Source: Geosiphon pyriformis (taxonomy: Eukaryota; Glomeromycota; Glomeromycetes; Archaeosporales; Geosiphonaceae). Taken from it: DNA of 64,000 nt. Location: NCBI GenBank assembly GCA_016748015.1, contig JAAOMT010000519.1:300258-364257 (forward strand). Direction: 5' to 3'. Under the pieces are notes generated by a model. It worked only from the letters and a program-made list of their open reading frames with translations. It made no database searches and had not been told where the DNA came from. How positions within the stretch are numbered: the first letter of the stretch is position 1; every line of letters starts with the position of its first letter. Below, piece after piece: positions 23,506-36,353 of the stretch. The translations under genes were made by a program, and so were the position numbers.

Positions 23506-23507
23506 TA

Positions 23508-24109
23508 TTTATTGCATTTTCCCTTAAGAATTGTTAAATTTCCTTTATACAAAATTTAGATACAATTTGCATTGTGATATTTAGTAACAAAAAATTAATG
23601 CTAAAATAATTAAAAGATATTATAAATTAAAATTTCCATTACTTGTAAATCATAATTTATTTTGGAAAATATTAAACTTCAAATTAAAAATACAAGTTTT
23701 TAATTTGTTCCTTAATTTGGTGTTTATTATCATCATAATAAACATTTGTTAAGAAGTATATAATAAAATTTCCTAGATAAATGATTTATTTTACTTATTC
23801 GGAGCGCTCTGATTTTTGAACTTGCCTTTTTTTTTTGTATCATGAAGTCCCGGCAATACAAGACTTTGTATTATGAAAAAGAAAATTTCTGAACCGCTTT
23901 TGAATCAATAGATAAAGCAATTTTAACTCTTTCGCTTATGATAAATTTCGGTAAGGGCTTTTGTTTATTAAAAAATGATTTTCCTACGAGTTATTTATTA
24001 TTTACAATATTTGGAGGAAAACTAATTTTGAAATAGAATGTATTGCAATAGGAAAGGCAGTAGAAATTTTTTCTAGTCGAAATATTAAATTAATGAAATA
24101 AATAAAATG
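23508..24109. other. Intergenic, nothing recognised
   Basis: AT-rich DNA between the pogo element and the 3' end of the CDF-like gene. Confidence 0.4.
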
Positions 24110-24977
24110 TCATTGACTGATTGAATTATTGTTGGCGTATTCATTTGGGACATCTATAGTAGTAGACATTTCCGGTAAAAACTTCTCGTTGTTTTTTAAC
24201 TTTTTTTTGCATCCACCATGAAACGCTTTCGAGTTTGACCAAATTACCAAATCCACACCCTCCATAGCAAACATGCAGCCTAAAATCAACGCAGCACTAG
24301 CATCAATCCACCAAGTTTTACTCGAAAGTCTATAAATCAACGATCCTAGAAACAAGACGATTGTTATTTTCAAACAAGCTAAAGAACAAGATGCTTCAGA
24401 AGCCATGGCTGAAGAGTCTAATTTTTTAGCAAGCACTCGCTTCACAATGAATAGCAAGAGCATAATGAGTAAAGATATGCTAGAAATTATGACACCAGAG
24501 ACACTAGGATCAGGATGAGTGTGCTGTACAAGAGAGGTAATTGAGGCTGCAAATGTTCCTAGCGCAAGAAATATGAAAAAAATTCCGATAGCAAGGGTCG
24601 CTTTACGTTCTTTAACAAGAGTGGCTTCAATGTGATCTTCAGAGTTCTCCATAGATGGTTCAGTTAAGAAACGCCAGAGAATAATTATTGAAGAAGCTAT
24701 TTCTACCAGCGAGTTCACTCCAAATGTAGCGAGTGCTACAGATTCGACTGAATAAAAAAAAAGTGTAAGCTTTAAACTAATTTGATAATTTTTTGTATAG
24801 AAATCACAAACCTCTAGCCCCAAAGAATATTGATATGATGCCTTCTGGAATATTCCACAAAATGCTGACTATAGATATAATAATTGCCCACATGACATAA
24901 TTGGAACGAGGGTGAAAAGTAGAGTCATTTGAAAATAAGCAGGAAATTTTCCATCTCTTGAACAATTGGGTTTTCAT
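24110..24977 (-). CDS. CDF/cation-efflux-like membrane protein (TMEM163-like)
   Basis: Two exons on the minus strand: 24977-24812 and 24747-24110, with the intron (24811-24748) showing GTTTGT...TTCAG and phase 1, giving 267 aa. Exon 1 supplies the first span and EGIISIFFGARVESVALATFGVNSLVE, which aligns well with TM1-TM2 of cation diffusion facilitators (EGxxAxxxGxxSxSLALxxxGxxSLxE). Five or six spans can be counted, the last with WWIDASAALILGCMFAMEGVDL, the CDF TM6 pattern. The CDF metal ligands are altered: no HxxxD in TM2 (Asn and Glu are present), and TM5 has no HxxxD. The cytoplasmic CDF C-terminal domain is missing; the tail is short and polar. A metal-handling role is therefore uncertain. 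Membrane location is unknown (vacuole or plasma membrane in relatives). Confidence 0.75.
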
Positions 24978-25674
24978 ACTTGTAAATTATATTTTGTATG
25001 GAAGCCTCATACTTGGGACTTTTCTAACAATCTTATATTGCTCGGAGAAGCTTTATTTTCGTGAAATCAAAGATTTCAATCATTTTTGTTGTCGCTTTAA
25101 AATGAATGCATCGATAAAAACCATTTAAGCTCGTATGATTTAAATGCGCTTTAGCAGATAAAAATGAAATTTGATATTTTTAGAAAGGTGCATAATTTTT
25201 CAAATAATGTTTTAAAAATTTAGAATATTGGGTAAATATTTTAACTATTAGTTCAATTTTATAGAGATTCATATTCAAAGAGAAGCATAATTTTCTCCGA
25301 ATTAAAATTCAGAACTTTAGATTTCACACACATCAAACTATAGGAAGCTTACAATTCTATAAAGAAGTTAGTTTTCATCAGGAACAATTTGTCGACCCCA
25401 ATTTTGATGTACGAATTTTAGCCTTTCATCATTAATACATTAAAATGAAACATTTGAAGGGAACCAATTTTTTAATTTCCCAAATATTACTTTTATTCAA
25501 AAAAAAAAATTCGAACTTTAGTATTATAAGAATTATATTGGTTTATACCTTCGAAGCTTGATAAGTTTCCAGAACTTTCAACAGGATGATAAATTAAAGT
25601 TGATGATGGATATTGTGAATAATGTGTTTGATGACTAAAAATTGATTCGTAGACTATCAGCAAGCTTACAAAAA
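24978..25674. other. Intergenic, promoter side of the CDF-like gene
   Basis: No gene seen; AT-rich. Confidence 0.35.
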
Positions 25675-25935
25675 AGAAATTAATCTAACCGCTAATCATT
25701 CACAATAGGAAATGACAAAACGAAAGGTTAACATTAGCATGGACATTATTAAACGACGTTTACGTAAGGGTGAGGATATGAATAAATATATGACTAAAAT
25801 ATCCAAACCTTTTACATACTGCCAAAGACTATATTTTCAGATGAAGTTTGGCAGTTTCCTGGACGAAGGAGCACCCATTTAAAAGTCAATGTATGAGGTT
25901 ATTTTTCAGCTTCAGGCTTTGGTAAACTGATTAGC
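25675..25935 (+). mobile_element. Tc1/mariner transposase remnant (copy B, plus strand)
   Basis: The plus strand reads NISMDIIKRRLRKG (from about 25732), the second HTH helix of Tc1/mariner transposases, then after lost sequence IFSDEVWQFPGRRS and, following a TGA at the expected Trp of VWG, GYFSASGFGK, the block around the first catalytic Asp. It corresponds to copy A at 17035-17460 in the opposite orientation, but the part with the second Asp is not found here. Sequence after 25935 diverges from the family. Confidence 0.72.
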
Positions 25936-26297
25936 TTACAACACACAATCTCAAATGCTGAATCATCAGAATGAGTCTTTCGTTGATCTTTATACATGAT
26001 TTTGTTTCCTCTTGGTAAGCAAGATTCATTTCAAGATCTTTCAAATATGGCATTGATGACTTTGAAAAAATGCGCAAACAATAAAATAGGAAGGAATCTT
26101 CCACCAAAAACGTCAAATGCATGTCGGCGTAGTATTATTAATAATCAAATTCTATGCCAAATCGGAACATGCATTTCAAACTGTATTATTTAAATAAGGT
26201 TGAGTTTTAATCAAAGGAAAAAAGATTCGAGCTCAAACATCCTTTTCATAAATCTTGATTGAAATTCAAGCTTGCCTGTTTATTTGATCAAGCTAAA

Positions 26298-29200
26298 ATG
26301 AGTAAGACAGAAGATCAAACTTCTGATATGACCAACACGTCGACGACCCATGTAGACTCTATTGAAATACCGAAAAAAATAAGCAGTGATTTGGGGACAA
26401 ATTTAATAGACACCCCAACAGAAAAGTTCACGAAATTTAAAAGAAGAGTATGGAATTTTTTTAGGTCAAGGGCTTTCAAAAATACTTTTAAAGGTATTTT
26501 TTGACTTTCGGTTTGCCAATAAATTTCAGGCTGAAAATTGATTTATTATAGTTTTAATGATTTTTTTGATCTATTCCGAAAAAAGCTGCCCTTGCCTATT
26601 GGCTAGCCTTCATGCTCATATTTATTCATCCATTTGCGACTTGGTTTAAACGACCTTTAACCCTCTCGAATATTATTTTGGCAACCATTGTCTTAAGCCC
26701 GTGAGGTTCAGTTATGTTTGATTTGTCGATTTAAATCTTGATCAGCTTCTAATCTCATGACTTCAAAAATAAATTTATTCAAACCAAAAGAGGCAAAACC
26801 GTTGGTGCCTTTTTGCAAGCCTTCTTCTTTTCATTATTCGGCATTTTCACTGGTGCCGCCCTCTTTGCATTTCTCGCTGGTGGTCTTAATCAATCCCCAC
26901 CTTTAATGATGGTGTTTTTGCTCCTGATAATTTATGGTGTTTCAGTTATTCGGGCGCTTATACCAAAACTTTTCTTATTTTGTCTACTTGTTTGTTTGAC
27001 TTCTTTTCAAGGCGTATCCAATGCTTTAATAAGTGAGTACAATCTTTAACATTAATTTTTTTTGTACAAAAAGAAAATTTCTCAGTTTTCATCTTTTCCT
27101 TTAAAGATGACAAATTTGATCATGAACAATTGAGGGATTCGACAATTGGGTATCTGATTGGAAGTGGCATAGCTTTGGTATGTTTAAAGCCATTTAGGGA
27201 TATATATTTTTTTTAATTTTCAAATTGGCTCCTAAACTAAATGAAAATTTAATTTCATAGTTAATCAACATATTAATATGGCCAGACTCTGCAGAAAGTG
27301 AACTTAGAATAAAATTAATGGACTCACTTGATAACTTATCGACCTTTAATACCTTAATGATTAAAACCTACCTGCTTACGCTCACCGAAGAAGATAAACA
27401 CGCACGGGATAAAATTGCAAAGGTCGTTCGACAAGATATCGCTACTTTAATGCGAATGCTCGATGAAGCAGATTGTGAAATTACTTATTCTGAATTTTCA
27501 ATGAAAAACTTCAAAGGATGGGTTTCTAAAATCAAAAGATTACATCAATTCCTTTTGGCACTACATAGTAATCTTACACGGCAAGAAGATGCAATTAAAA
27601 ATAGTGATAAATTCAGGAAAGAATTTCTCGAGGTTCTTCGTGAACCACTAAATAATCTGGACACTGGTTGTCGGAGAGCAATTGCAGTTATAAAAGACCA
27701 AATTGACCCAAATATTCCAAAGCAACATCATGACTTGGAATCACATGGTAAAACTTCAGAAACTGGAGCCAATTGGAAAATGGGGGATTGTGACATTCTT
27801 TTAGAAAATACTTTGAGCATTTTTGAACAGAAACAATACGATATTATGGCAAATCTGTTCCATTTAGATGAAGAAGTTGAAGGTGCTCATCTACTTTCAA
27901 AGTCGTTGGTTGTAGAGTCAAAAGAATTGGATATCATCGATGACGACAATGAAATTTATGAGTATAAGGATAATGAAGATACTAGTAGGGAAACCCTTGA
28001 TGAAAATGAACTTATGTGGTCCAACCCGGAATCAACATGGGCAGATTTATTCATGGTTTATTTCTTCATGTTTGGCATTCGTGAATACGTTGAAGGGTTA
28101 TTGGAGTTAAGACGTCATGTCTTAAATAAACCTGGGCTAGGAGAATCAGCTATTCAACGGAAAAAAAAACTACGCTTTCATTTCAACTCTTTTGTGCCTT
28201 CAATATCCCAAAATCCCGCTAAGAAATTAGCAGAGCTCTGGAAACCAACTTCCGATAAACCTTACCGTACATTATTATCCGAAAATTTGAACTCGTTAAA
28301 AAGTCCATTAAATTTATACGCAATCAAAACCGCGATTGCTGTTGGCATTGTTTTGATACCATTGCTCATAGATAATAATAAATTTTTCACGAACTGGAAT
28401 CTTCAAACAGCAGCCATTCCTGTAGGTTTCTAATAGATGTTCAAATTTTTCAAATTCATCTAGATAAATCTAAATGTATATTCCTTTTTCGCTAGATTCT
28501 AGTTGCCATGAGTCCAGTCCTCGGTCAGTCTATTTTATCATTTGCGGTAAGTTTTTCATCATGATTCCCTCCCCATTAATGATATTCATAATTTTTTGTT
28601 TAATTTCTTTGCTTTGACATCTTTGAAACCTTCAATGCTAGTTTGATATAGCTGGGACTATAATAGGTGGAATCTGGGGCTATATTACTATAATCACTTG
28701 GGGAACAAACTCACCGTAGGTATTTCTTTTCCACTTGTACTTTGTCACATGCTTAACGGAGGTTTCATAAAAGTTCGATTTTTTTTAAAAACAAGCTACG
28801 GAATTTTATTTTTTATCGCAATTTCCGCGTTCCCTATGGCCCATATATTGGTTAATACTCCATTCTTCGTGGTGGGCCTGGTTTCAATGGTCAACGTATC
28901 TGGGGTATAGATAGGAATCCTTATGTTTTTTGCATTTAAATTTTGCCCATACAAAATCTGACATGATTGTTTTTCTCATTAGATTGTCATACCTATATAT
29001 TTAAATCGGCATAATCCTAATTATGATGAACCTATTGTCAGAACCTATAAAATTATTGTCGTCTCAGTGCTGATTCTTATTATGGTCTTTATTTTCCAAT
29101 TCTTTATCTATCCGAATCTGGCTCGTAGAGAACTTAGAGGGCAACTGGCGAGAATTTTCCAAGATTTTAGGTCTGAGTTTGCTTTCAATCAAACTGAAAT

Positions 29201-29912
29201 TTTTAAGGCAGCTTTAATGTTATCTTTTTCTAGATTTTATTATGGGCAATTTACAAATACGATGACTATTACTATATCCGGGCTCGACACAAGTAAAAAT
29301 ATTCTGCAAATGGACGCCGATCTTCGAAAATGTGAACTAAAAATCCAAGCTGGTTTAATCCGAATTCAACCTCTTCTTATGTATGCGGCTGCTGAACCTC
29401 GTGTAGTCGCCCCGTTCCAATTCAAAGTTTACAAAAAGATCCTCCAACATCTCCAAATGATTCTTGATCGCATTTCTTATGCCCGAGCCTCTGTTGGAAA
29501 CCATCCATTCAGAAAAACGGTCATCGATAATATTTTCATGCCACTGTTAGATGTGAGACATGAAATCCTACAAGTCAACAGGCTTTTATTTTACATCTAT
29601 GCAACCACGTTAAAGTCCAAGCTGCCCTTACCCGATGTCATGCCCAAAGCTTCAGAAGCACAGAATAAATTTTTTCAGAAATTGTTAAAATTGACCAAGG
29701 AGATGAAATTTGCAGAGCAAGCTACAAATCAACAAAGCATCAAAAGTGAAGGTTACCTCCGATTTTATTCAGTTGCGCTGGCCCTAAGAGGCATTACCTT
29801 TCATATGGATGATATGGGAGGTTGTTTTAGAGAGTTGTTTGGAGTGACCGAGGATTTAGCACCACCTGATTATTATAAAAGATTAGTCAATGCTAGAGCT
29901 CGTGAAGTCTGA
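26298..29912 (+). CDS. ArAE/FUSC-type transporter, BRE4-like (ER or plasma membrane)
   Basis: Nine exons with consistent phases: 26298-26493, 26586-26700, 26791-27032, 27107-27177, 27261-28421, 28496-28546, 28642-28715, 28796-28904, 28983-29912; 982 aa. All introns (74-95 nt) are GT-AG. The N-terminus is polar, then comes a first membrane block (AALAYWLAFMLIF through GYLIGSGIAL) with the PGKTVGAFLQA motif typical of the fungal 'putative ER transporter, 6TM N-terminal' family. A long soluble Glu/Lys-rich middle follows, then a second membrane block (AMSPVLGQSILSFA, FDIAGTIIGGIWGY) typical of the fusaric-acid-resistance/aromatic-acid-exporter domain, and a C-terminal helical domain beginning YPNLARRELRGQL. 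Two 6-TM halves plus the C-terminal domain is the usual architecture, and length is normal. Relatives include yeast Bre4; substrates are mostly unknown. The ATG is chosen over an upstream TTG. Confidence 0.9.
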
Positions 29913-32900
29913 AGTGAACGATGAAAAAAAGATTTGGAATCTTCATTGTGAGTAATCAATATAAAAAATCTTTCCGACAAAATATATATCTAGCTTTGTT
30001 AAATAGAATGTTTAATGAATCCCAACTGTGAATAAATACCAAAATCAATGTATTTTTTTCATAGATATTTATGCAAATAATTAGTGGTCAAATTTTTTTT
30101 GTATATTAGTTTTGAATCCATTGTAAATTTATATTTTTTTAAACAGCTATTATTATGTTCATTTTAAAGTAATAAATTTGCCAAGCTTTTATAATATAAA
30201 TGATCTAAATTATCAATAATTTCATTTTTAGTCATAAATAACATTATCAAGAATCTCATATAATATCTTTTTTGCAAGAATTCGTTTTTATTTGTTTAAT
30301 TTTTAGGTCAAGAATATTATTAATAATTAACTAAAAATTTGCTTTGGTTTAAATACCAAAAAAAATATTTATATAACAAATTGTTTTATTGTAATTAGTA
30401 AATAAACACAGTATTAATTATCAAAAAAATTTTAAAATAGTTTTTATTTGTTTGTTTAAAAAAATTATTATTAGCATAAAAAATAAATTCTGTAATTTAT
30501 AATTACATTTTCATTTTTTTTGGCATATCATCATTTTTTCCAATCATATCAAATGATATTATCATTATTTTCAATTACATTATTTATTTCCTAGTTAATT
30601 ATTTTTTCAGCTAATTTATCTTCCAGTTGATCACTTTCTTAGTTCAATAATTATTGACACAAATATTGTGAACTTGACAAGATTATAATGAAAACAGATT
30701 TGGCTCATCCATTTTAAACAAATCCGGCAAGAAATGTGCTTGATCGGATCGTCATTAAGATTAAGCTGAAATTTAGAAAAAGAATTGTTCTATATTGCCA
30801 AAATAATAAAAAAGAACCAAAAGAGAGATAGTATTGAGGGGCTAGAAACTGATAAAACCTAACCAATCTGGATAAAATACAGGAATTCTTTGCCAATGAA
30901 TAAGGATACTCAAAAAACCGGTGCCCCTATTCTTTTAAGCATTTTGAAAATCTATGCATCGAAGCAGTCACAACTTTGAATCCGAGGCCAGTTACTGTAC
31001 CATGGGTCCCTGAGACTGATTATTTATAAGCAAATTAATATGTTCATTAATCGAGAAGCAGAAAATCGTGCCGTTTTTATCATGAATTTGGAAAATAGGG
31101 GGAAATCTTGAATTGTGAATCTATCCGTGATTAAATTAACCACTTTAAAATAGGATATAATTATGTTTAAGAAAGAGAGCTACAAATTGTCAATTTGAAA
31201 TACTGAATAGAACAATGATGAAACAAATTGTTGGAGAAGAGGTTCTACTTGGACATACCAATTTCAAGATAATGAATTTAGCCCTGGATGTCTTTCCGTA
31301 GATGCCTATAAAATTTGAGCTTTGGGGACAGAGAATAGCAAGAAAATCAACATGTCGGAATAAAAATATTCTCGACCTTAGCCTGCATTATACAAATGGT
31401 GTTAGAAAGCAGAAAGTAACAAATTACTTTCTGCAGGGATTTTTTTAATTACATCAGCTCATCAATATCCTCCTTATATGTTTCAATAAATTATTAATCA
31501 ATTTCTGTAAAAAGAAAAATTCTCCAAAAGCAATCCTTAATCTTAATGTATCTGGTAGAAAAGTCTCGCGTGAATGCACTTCTGAGCGTTTCTGAAATTT
31601 GCCTTCTGTGACAAAAAAGTGGTCATTTCATTTCATCAATCAAAGGTATAGAAATATCAAAAAAAAGAAATAGCGAATTGGTTACGAAAGCCTAGCATTC
31701 TATTAAAAAGTATCTCTAACGAAGATCATTAATAATTTCAACTCAAAATTCAAACCTCACGAGCTTCGTGAGCTATCCCTTACACTCTCAAAAAGATCTA
31801 AATTATATTATAAAATAGGCACTGAAGCCTCATTTTTTAATCTTAAGGGAAATTATATAAATGTTGGTTTCTTAATAATTACCCCCTTCGCCTTCACCAT
31901 TAATTTCTTGTCCTTGAAGTCCAAAGCTTTTTGTTTTGGTTTCACAATCTACTTCCTTCTCAATAAAATGGTTCTTACTCATACTATGAATCTCATAAAA
32001 TTGGGTACTAGAAATTTTTATGGAGTGTTTGGCGGTACCACAAATTTATTTGGGCAACTGTTGCCGTTACACCGCTGCCTTAGAAAATAAATGGAATCTT
32101 TAATCTTGGACTTTCCTGTTTTCTAAATATGGTAATTAGACTTTTCGTTGGTTTGAAACCGAAAATTAAATGTCAGTCCAAAATTTTCAAATTCAAATAT
32201 TAATAGAGATGGAGATTTGTGCAAGTTCTTTTTAATTTCTGATCCTTTACTCACTGCAAAAAAATGCCTTTTGTCTCCGAACTTAGTTTCATGCAGTGAG
32301 CATTAATTATAAGATTATGTAAATATTCAATTGAAAAGATAATGGTGTGACTAATGGGGTATTCATATTAACTGCTCATCGTGTTTTACATTTCGATTGC
32401 TCGGGTCGGAACCAATCCATATTGTAAATCACCATGTTTTCGATTAACCGAGAAAGGCGACAATGAAGCTTTTACAAAGATTTTTTTTGTATAATTTTAA
32501 GTTTCAGCCTACGTTTTGAGTCTTTCTTTGGTTGATGATCAAGCTGAGCGACCTCTTTTGCATTAATTGAAATCATTCTTATACCATTTAACATGTATGG
32601 GAATCCGATTTTAAACCCAAATTAGAAAAGCCATTGACCCTTGGTCGGAAATTAAAGTTTCTAAATTAATAATCTCGTGTTTATTAACATCAGTCAGATT
32701 TTTTGATTTTAAAATAAGAGTCCTATAAAAGGATAACAAGGTTTTTATAGTGTTCATCCTTTGATTTCCTATTAAAGTATACAATGATGTATACAACATT
32801 ACACTCATTTCCAAATAAATGTGTGAAGGGTTGGAGAGAACGTGATCTAAGAATATTAGGAAAATCACCTCTGGAAAAATTCAGCAAAAAAAGATTTTAA

Positions 32901-34019
32901 TTTTGTCAGAATAACTTTATTTGTTGTAAAAAAATAAAAATACTGGATTTCTAGGACTTGGCGCTCGTACAGTTGGTGGAAAACCATGCAAAACTGGAAA
33001 AATCTTAATTCAGATTGATGTTGGAGGCAATATCAAAAGCATTTTGTCATCCTTATTTCCCAAAATAAAGGATGTCAATATGTATTGAACCATTCAGATT
33101 TTCGATTTAAAACAATATCTTCTCTATCTACGGATAGGCATTTGTATGTTTTACGTCAAAACAAGCAAAAACTGTTTTTTTTGTTTATCCATCTAAGTTT
33201 GTAACTAATAATTAGTGATCGCAATTAAAAGTATAAACTTGAAATTTCAAAAATTATGTATGTAATAATAGATTTCGGCCTTAGATATTAAAGCAAGATC
33301 ATTATAAAAGAAAAAACCAAATATTTATCTTTAATTGCGCTAATTTTCAAAATCATAAAAAAACGAAATTGGTACTTTAAATATTCATCAAATGAAATGT
33401 TTTTATCATTCAAATTTTCTGAATTAATTTCATACTACAATTCGAAGCAGACCATTTATTTTCATTGAATAAACTTTGATTTAAAAAATATATTTCATCA
33501 ACTTCATTTAAATTAGCGATTCATTAAAAATTTAGAGTTTTAGCGAATGATTTTTCAAAGCTTCTTCAACAAAGATTTTAGAACCGACAATCTAACTTTA
33601 TTTTAGAAAACAGTATGATAACACATAAACACAAAAGCATGTTTTTATTTTTTTGAAGAAAGACATTGTATTCCATTGTATGAAAATAAGGTGATTTTAT
33701 TGGTCATTTTTCGGATACTATATAGAATTCAATCTTTTTATTATGATTCTAAACTGCTTATTTTTTTTGCAACATAAAATTTTGTGACTATTGCCTTTCC
33801 CTAAAACTCAATTTTGTATTACTTTTTAAATTTAACCTCCTCAAATTTTTAATACTTTTCTTTGATCATTAAAATATTATTTCTAATTGAACTACAGTCT
33901 TCCAATTCAGGTCATGGTCCAACGTTGATGAGTAGATTTTTAGATTTTTTCCTTCTTCACCACTTATTGCTAGTTACACATCAACGATAACCCGATATAA
34001 AAAATTCTTTATTCACAGT
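29913..34019. other. Long intergenic region, partly AT-rich desert
   Basis: About 4 kb without a supported gene. 30,000-30,700 is as AT-rich as the deserts near the left end. Short frames at 30714-30896, 31908-32090 and 32611-32868 carry no domain. No transposon signature was recognised. Confidence 0.45.
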
Positions 34020-34610
34020 ATACCAGACGCCAAAACCTTTTGTTTCACATTTTGCTTGTTCTCTCCGTCTGTTATGATTTGCTAAACTTTCTTTTCTTTT
34101 TTTTTTGTCTTTCTTACACTTACCATTCTTTATCCTAGATCGCTTTTTGCATGAGGGCATTATATTGTACTACTACTACAATTAAACCAAAAGATTTCTA
34201 TATTAAAAGCAGATTTACCTCATTTCTTGTCAGTTCTTTTCTACTCTTTTTTGTTCTTCACTAAAAGCAAGTAGATACTTAAACACCGTATCGACCATCA
34301 TTTTTCATACCCCTTTTTTTTTACTATCATCATTACTACCACATCTATCATCATAACGGTGGTTAACGATATTTTATCCCGTCATTCACCATTTCGTGAC
34401 TTTACCATCAAAAAAAAAACCATTTTCTCAACAGTCAAAGAAAAATATTTTCATTTGGAATTAAAATAATCAACTAACATATTATACATTCCTCGTCTTA
34501 TTATTTCCCCAATTATAATTTGTGTTTTACTTTGTAAAATTGATTCATTCCCCTTTGAATTTGTAAAAATTTTTTATTAAAATAAAGAAATCGATAGCTA
34601 GTCATACGGA
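34020..34610 (+). promoter_or_regulatory. Pyrimidine-rich leader/promoter of the STE3 receptor gene
   Basis: From about 34020 to 34400 the plus strand is strikingly rich in C and T and poor in G, with runs such as ctttcttttctttttttttt and repeated atcatcat/accatc triplets, then an A-rich stretch down to the ATG at 34611. Such CT blocks are common in strongly expressed fungal promoters and 5' UTRs. No TATA box is obvious. Confidence 0.45.
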
Positions 34611-36353
34611 ATGGATTACATGTTCACAATCTTCTCCCTGCTAGGGTTTTTATTCGCTCTCGTTCCTGGTTTATTTCATATTCAAAACAGAAATTGGGCC
34701 GCAATTTATTTGACATTCTGGGTTTGCTCAACGAATTTGATAAACTTTGTTAATTCCATCATCTGGGGGGACACAATTGTTGATGATAAACCGAATACCG
34801 AGATTTGGTGTCGCATTACCACCCCATTATATGTCACCTCCGCTTATGGTCTAATCCTATCATTAACTTGTATGATTCGTACCCTTTATACTTATGTCGC
34901 TAAGCCCTTGATTCTCACCGAAGCGCTAAAAAGACGACAAGCTATCAGGGAAACTATTATTTGTGTCTTGCTCCCAATGATCTTTTCGGGGTTATACCTA
35001 ATTATTCAGAATCACAAGTACAGTGTGAGAATCATTTTGGGCTGTTTCTCTCCTTCTTATCCTTCTATCATGAGAATATTTCTCCACTTGATGTGGCCGG
35101 TCATTTTTTCGCTCATTGCTAGCTTTTATGCAGGTAATTGGAAAGTTTATCATATATTGTGCTTTCAACTTGTGAAGTTAAAATTTAACTCAAAATTTTT
35201 TACGTTATTTTAAAAGCCTTGACAGCATTCGCAATCATCCAGAAAAGATTGGAAATTCAACAATTACTTTCTCTCAACACTTCCGGAATTAACAAGGCCA
35301 AATTCTATCGACTCGTCTTTTTCTGCATGACCTTACTATTATTGATGCTTCCGGGAACAGTATATCTTTTGGTTGTTAACACAGAACCTCCTTTCCCACA
35401 AAAGCCCTGGTCTTTTACAAATTCCAAAGCAAAATGGAACAAAATAACTGCTTATCCGGACGAACTTAATCTTACCGATTACTTTAAACCAGTCACCGGC
35501 ATTCTACTATTCATCTTCTTCGGTAATGGTCGTGATGCCAATGCAGCGTATCAACGATGGGGCCGAAAGTGTAAATTGGACAAAGTCTTTCCAGGTTGCT
35601 TTTCCGCTGAAACTGAATCGGACCTTGAGAAATTTGGATTTGAAAACAAAAAGAACTTGTAAGTTTAAAAAACTTATCCAAACTTTAAGATTATTTTCAT
35701 TTGATCTCTATGTTCTAATAAAAAATCCATTTTACAGCAGTACAAGTGAATCATCTTCATTACCTTCATATAAATCAAAAGCTATGTCGTCATTTGGGAA
35801 TTCTGAGGTTGACAATAAAAATTCACGCACTCTATCAACGTATCGGAAAGACGAGAGATTCTTAACTGTCGATTCTTCATTTGATGATTCATCGTACACT
35901 TCATCGAATGACACTTCTCACCAACTCGCCTCGCAAGCTCCCAAAAAGAAAAAGAACAAGTTTGTAAATTTCTTGTTCATGCATCGGACACCAACCGAGC
36001 AATCAAATTTTGATCTTACTAGTGGCCTCAAAATTCGAATTGAAGGTTTGGGTATGAATACAGTAATGGAATCACAAAATGAACCGGGTCCCTGTGAAGT
36101 TCTGGAAGAAAAAGAAGCACCCAAATATGAACCATATGATAATGTTGGCCAGGAAAGACGACGTGATATGGAAAATGTAGTTACCGAGATTTATAATGAA
36201 GAGGAAAAAGAATTTGAAAATATTCAACTTCGTGATAATCATATGCGAACCAGCATGGACGCTTCATCCTCTGAAAATGTGCCACAAGTCAAACTCGTCC
36301 CACCCACATTGCCCAGTAACACTATCGCATTTGTCGAGACAGCAGAAGTCTAA
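34611..36353 (+). CDS. STE3-type pheromone receptor (7-TM GPCR)
   Basis: Three exons: 34611-35133, 35217-35658, 35738-36353, with GT-AG introns in phases 1 and 2; 526 aa. The first 290 residues hold seven membrane spans (about 4-24, 29-51, 70-93, 114-132, 152-183, 205-228, 263-283). Family hallmarks are visible: FHIQNRNWAAIYLTFWVCSTN after TM1, IIWGDT then the Trp-Cys before TM3 (IWCRIT), a TM3 end with CMIRTLY, and the extracellular loop QNHKYSVRIILGCFSPSYPS before TM5. The C-terminal 240 residues form a long cytoplasmic tail rich in Ser, Asp and Lys, as in many basidiomycete receptors. STE3 proteins sense lipidated peptide pheromones and signal through G proteins to a MAP-kinase path that ends on HMG or homeodomain regulators. 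Four HMG-box genes begin 4.8 kb downstream. Confidence 0.92.

Noticed and set aside
25931..26122. A minus-strand 63-codon frame ending in Cys-Val-Val-Ser, a CaaX-like end expected of a lipidated pheromone.
   Set aside because: It overlaps the Tc1 remnant region, is about 9 kb from the receptor, lacks the small acidic precursor look and has two other Cys residues; most likely chance.
35526..35737. Apparent upstream extension of the third receptor exon as a separate ORF.
   Set aside because: The frame before 35738 overlaps TM7 in another phase; splicing 35658 to 35738 joins the receptor in phase.
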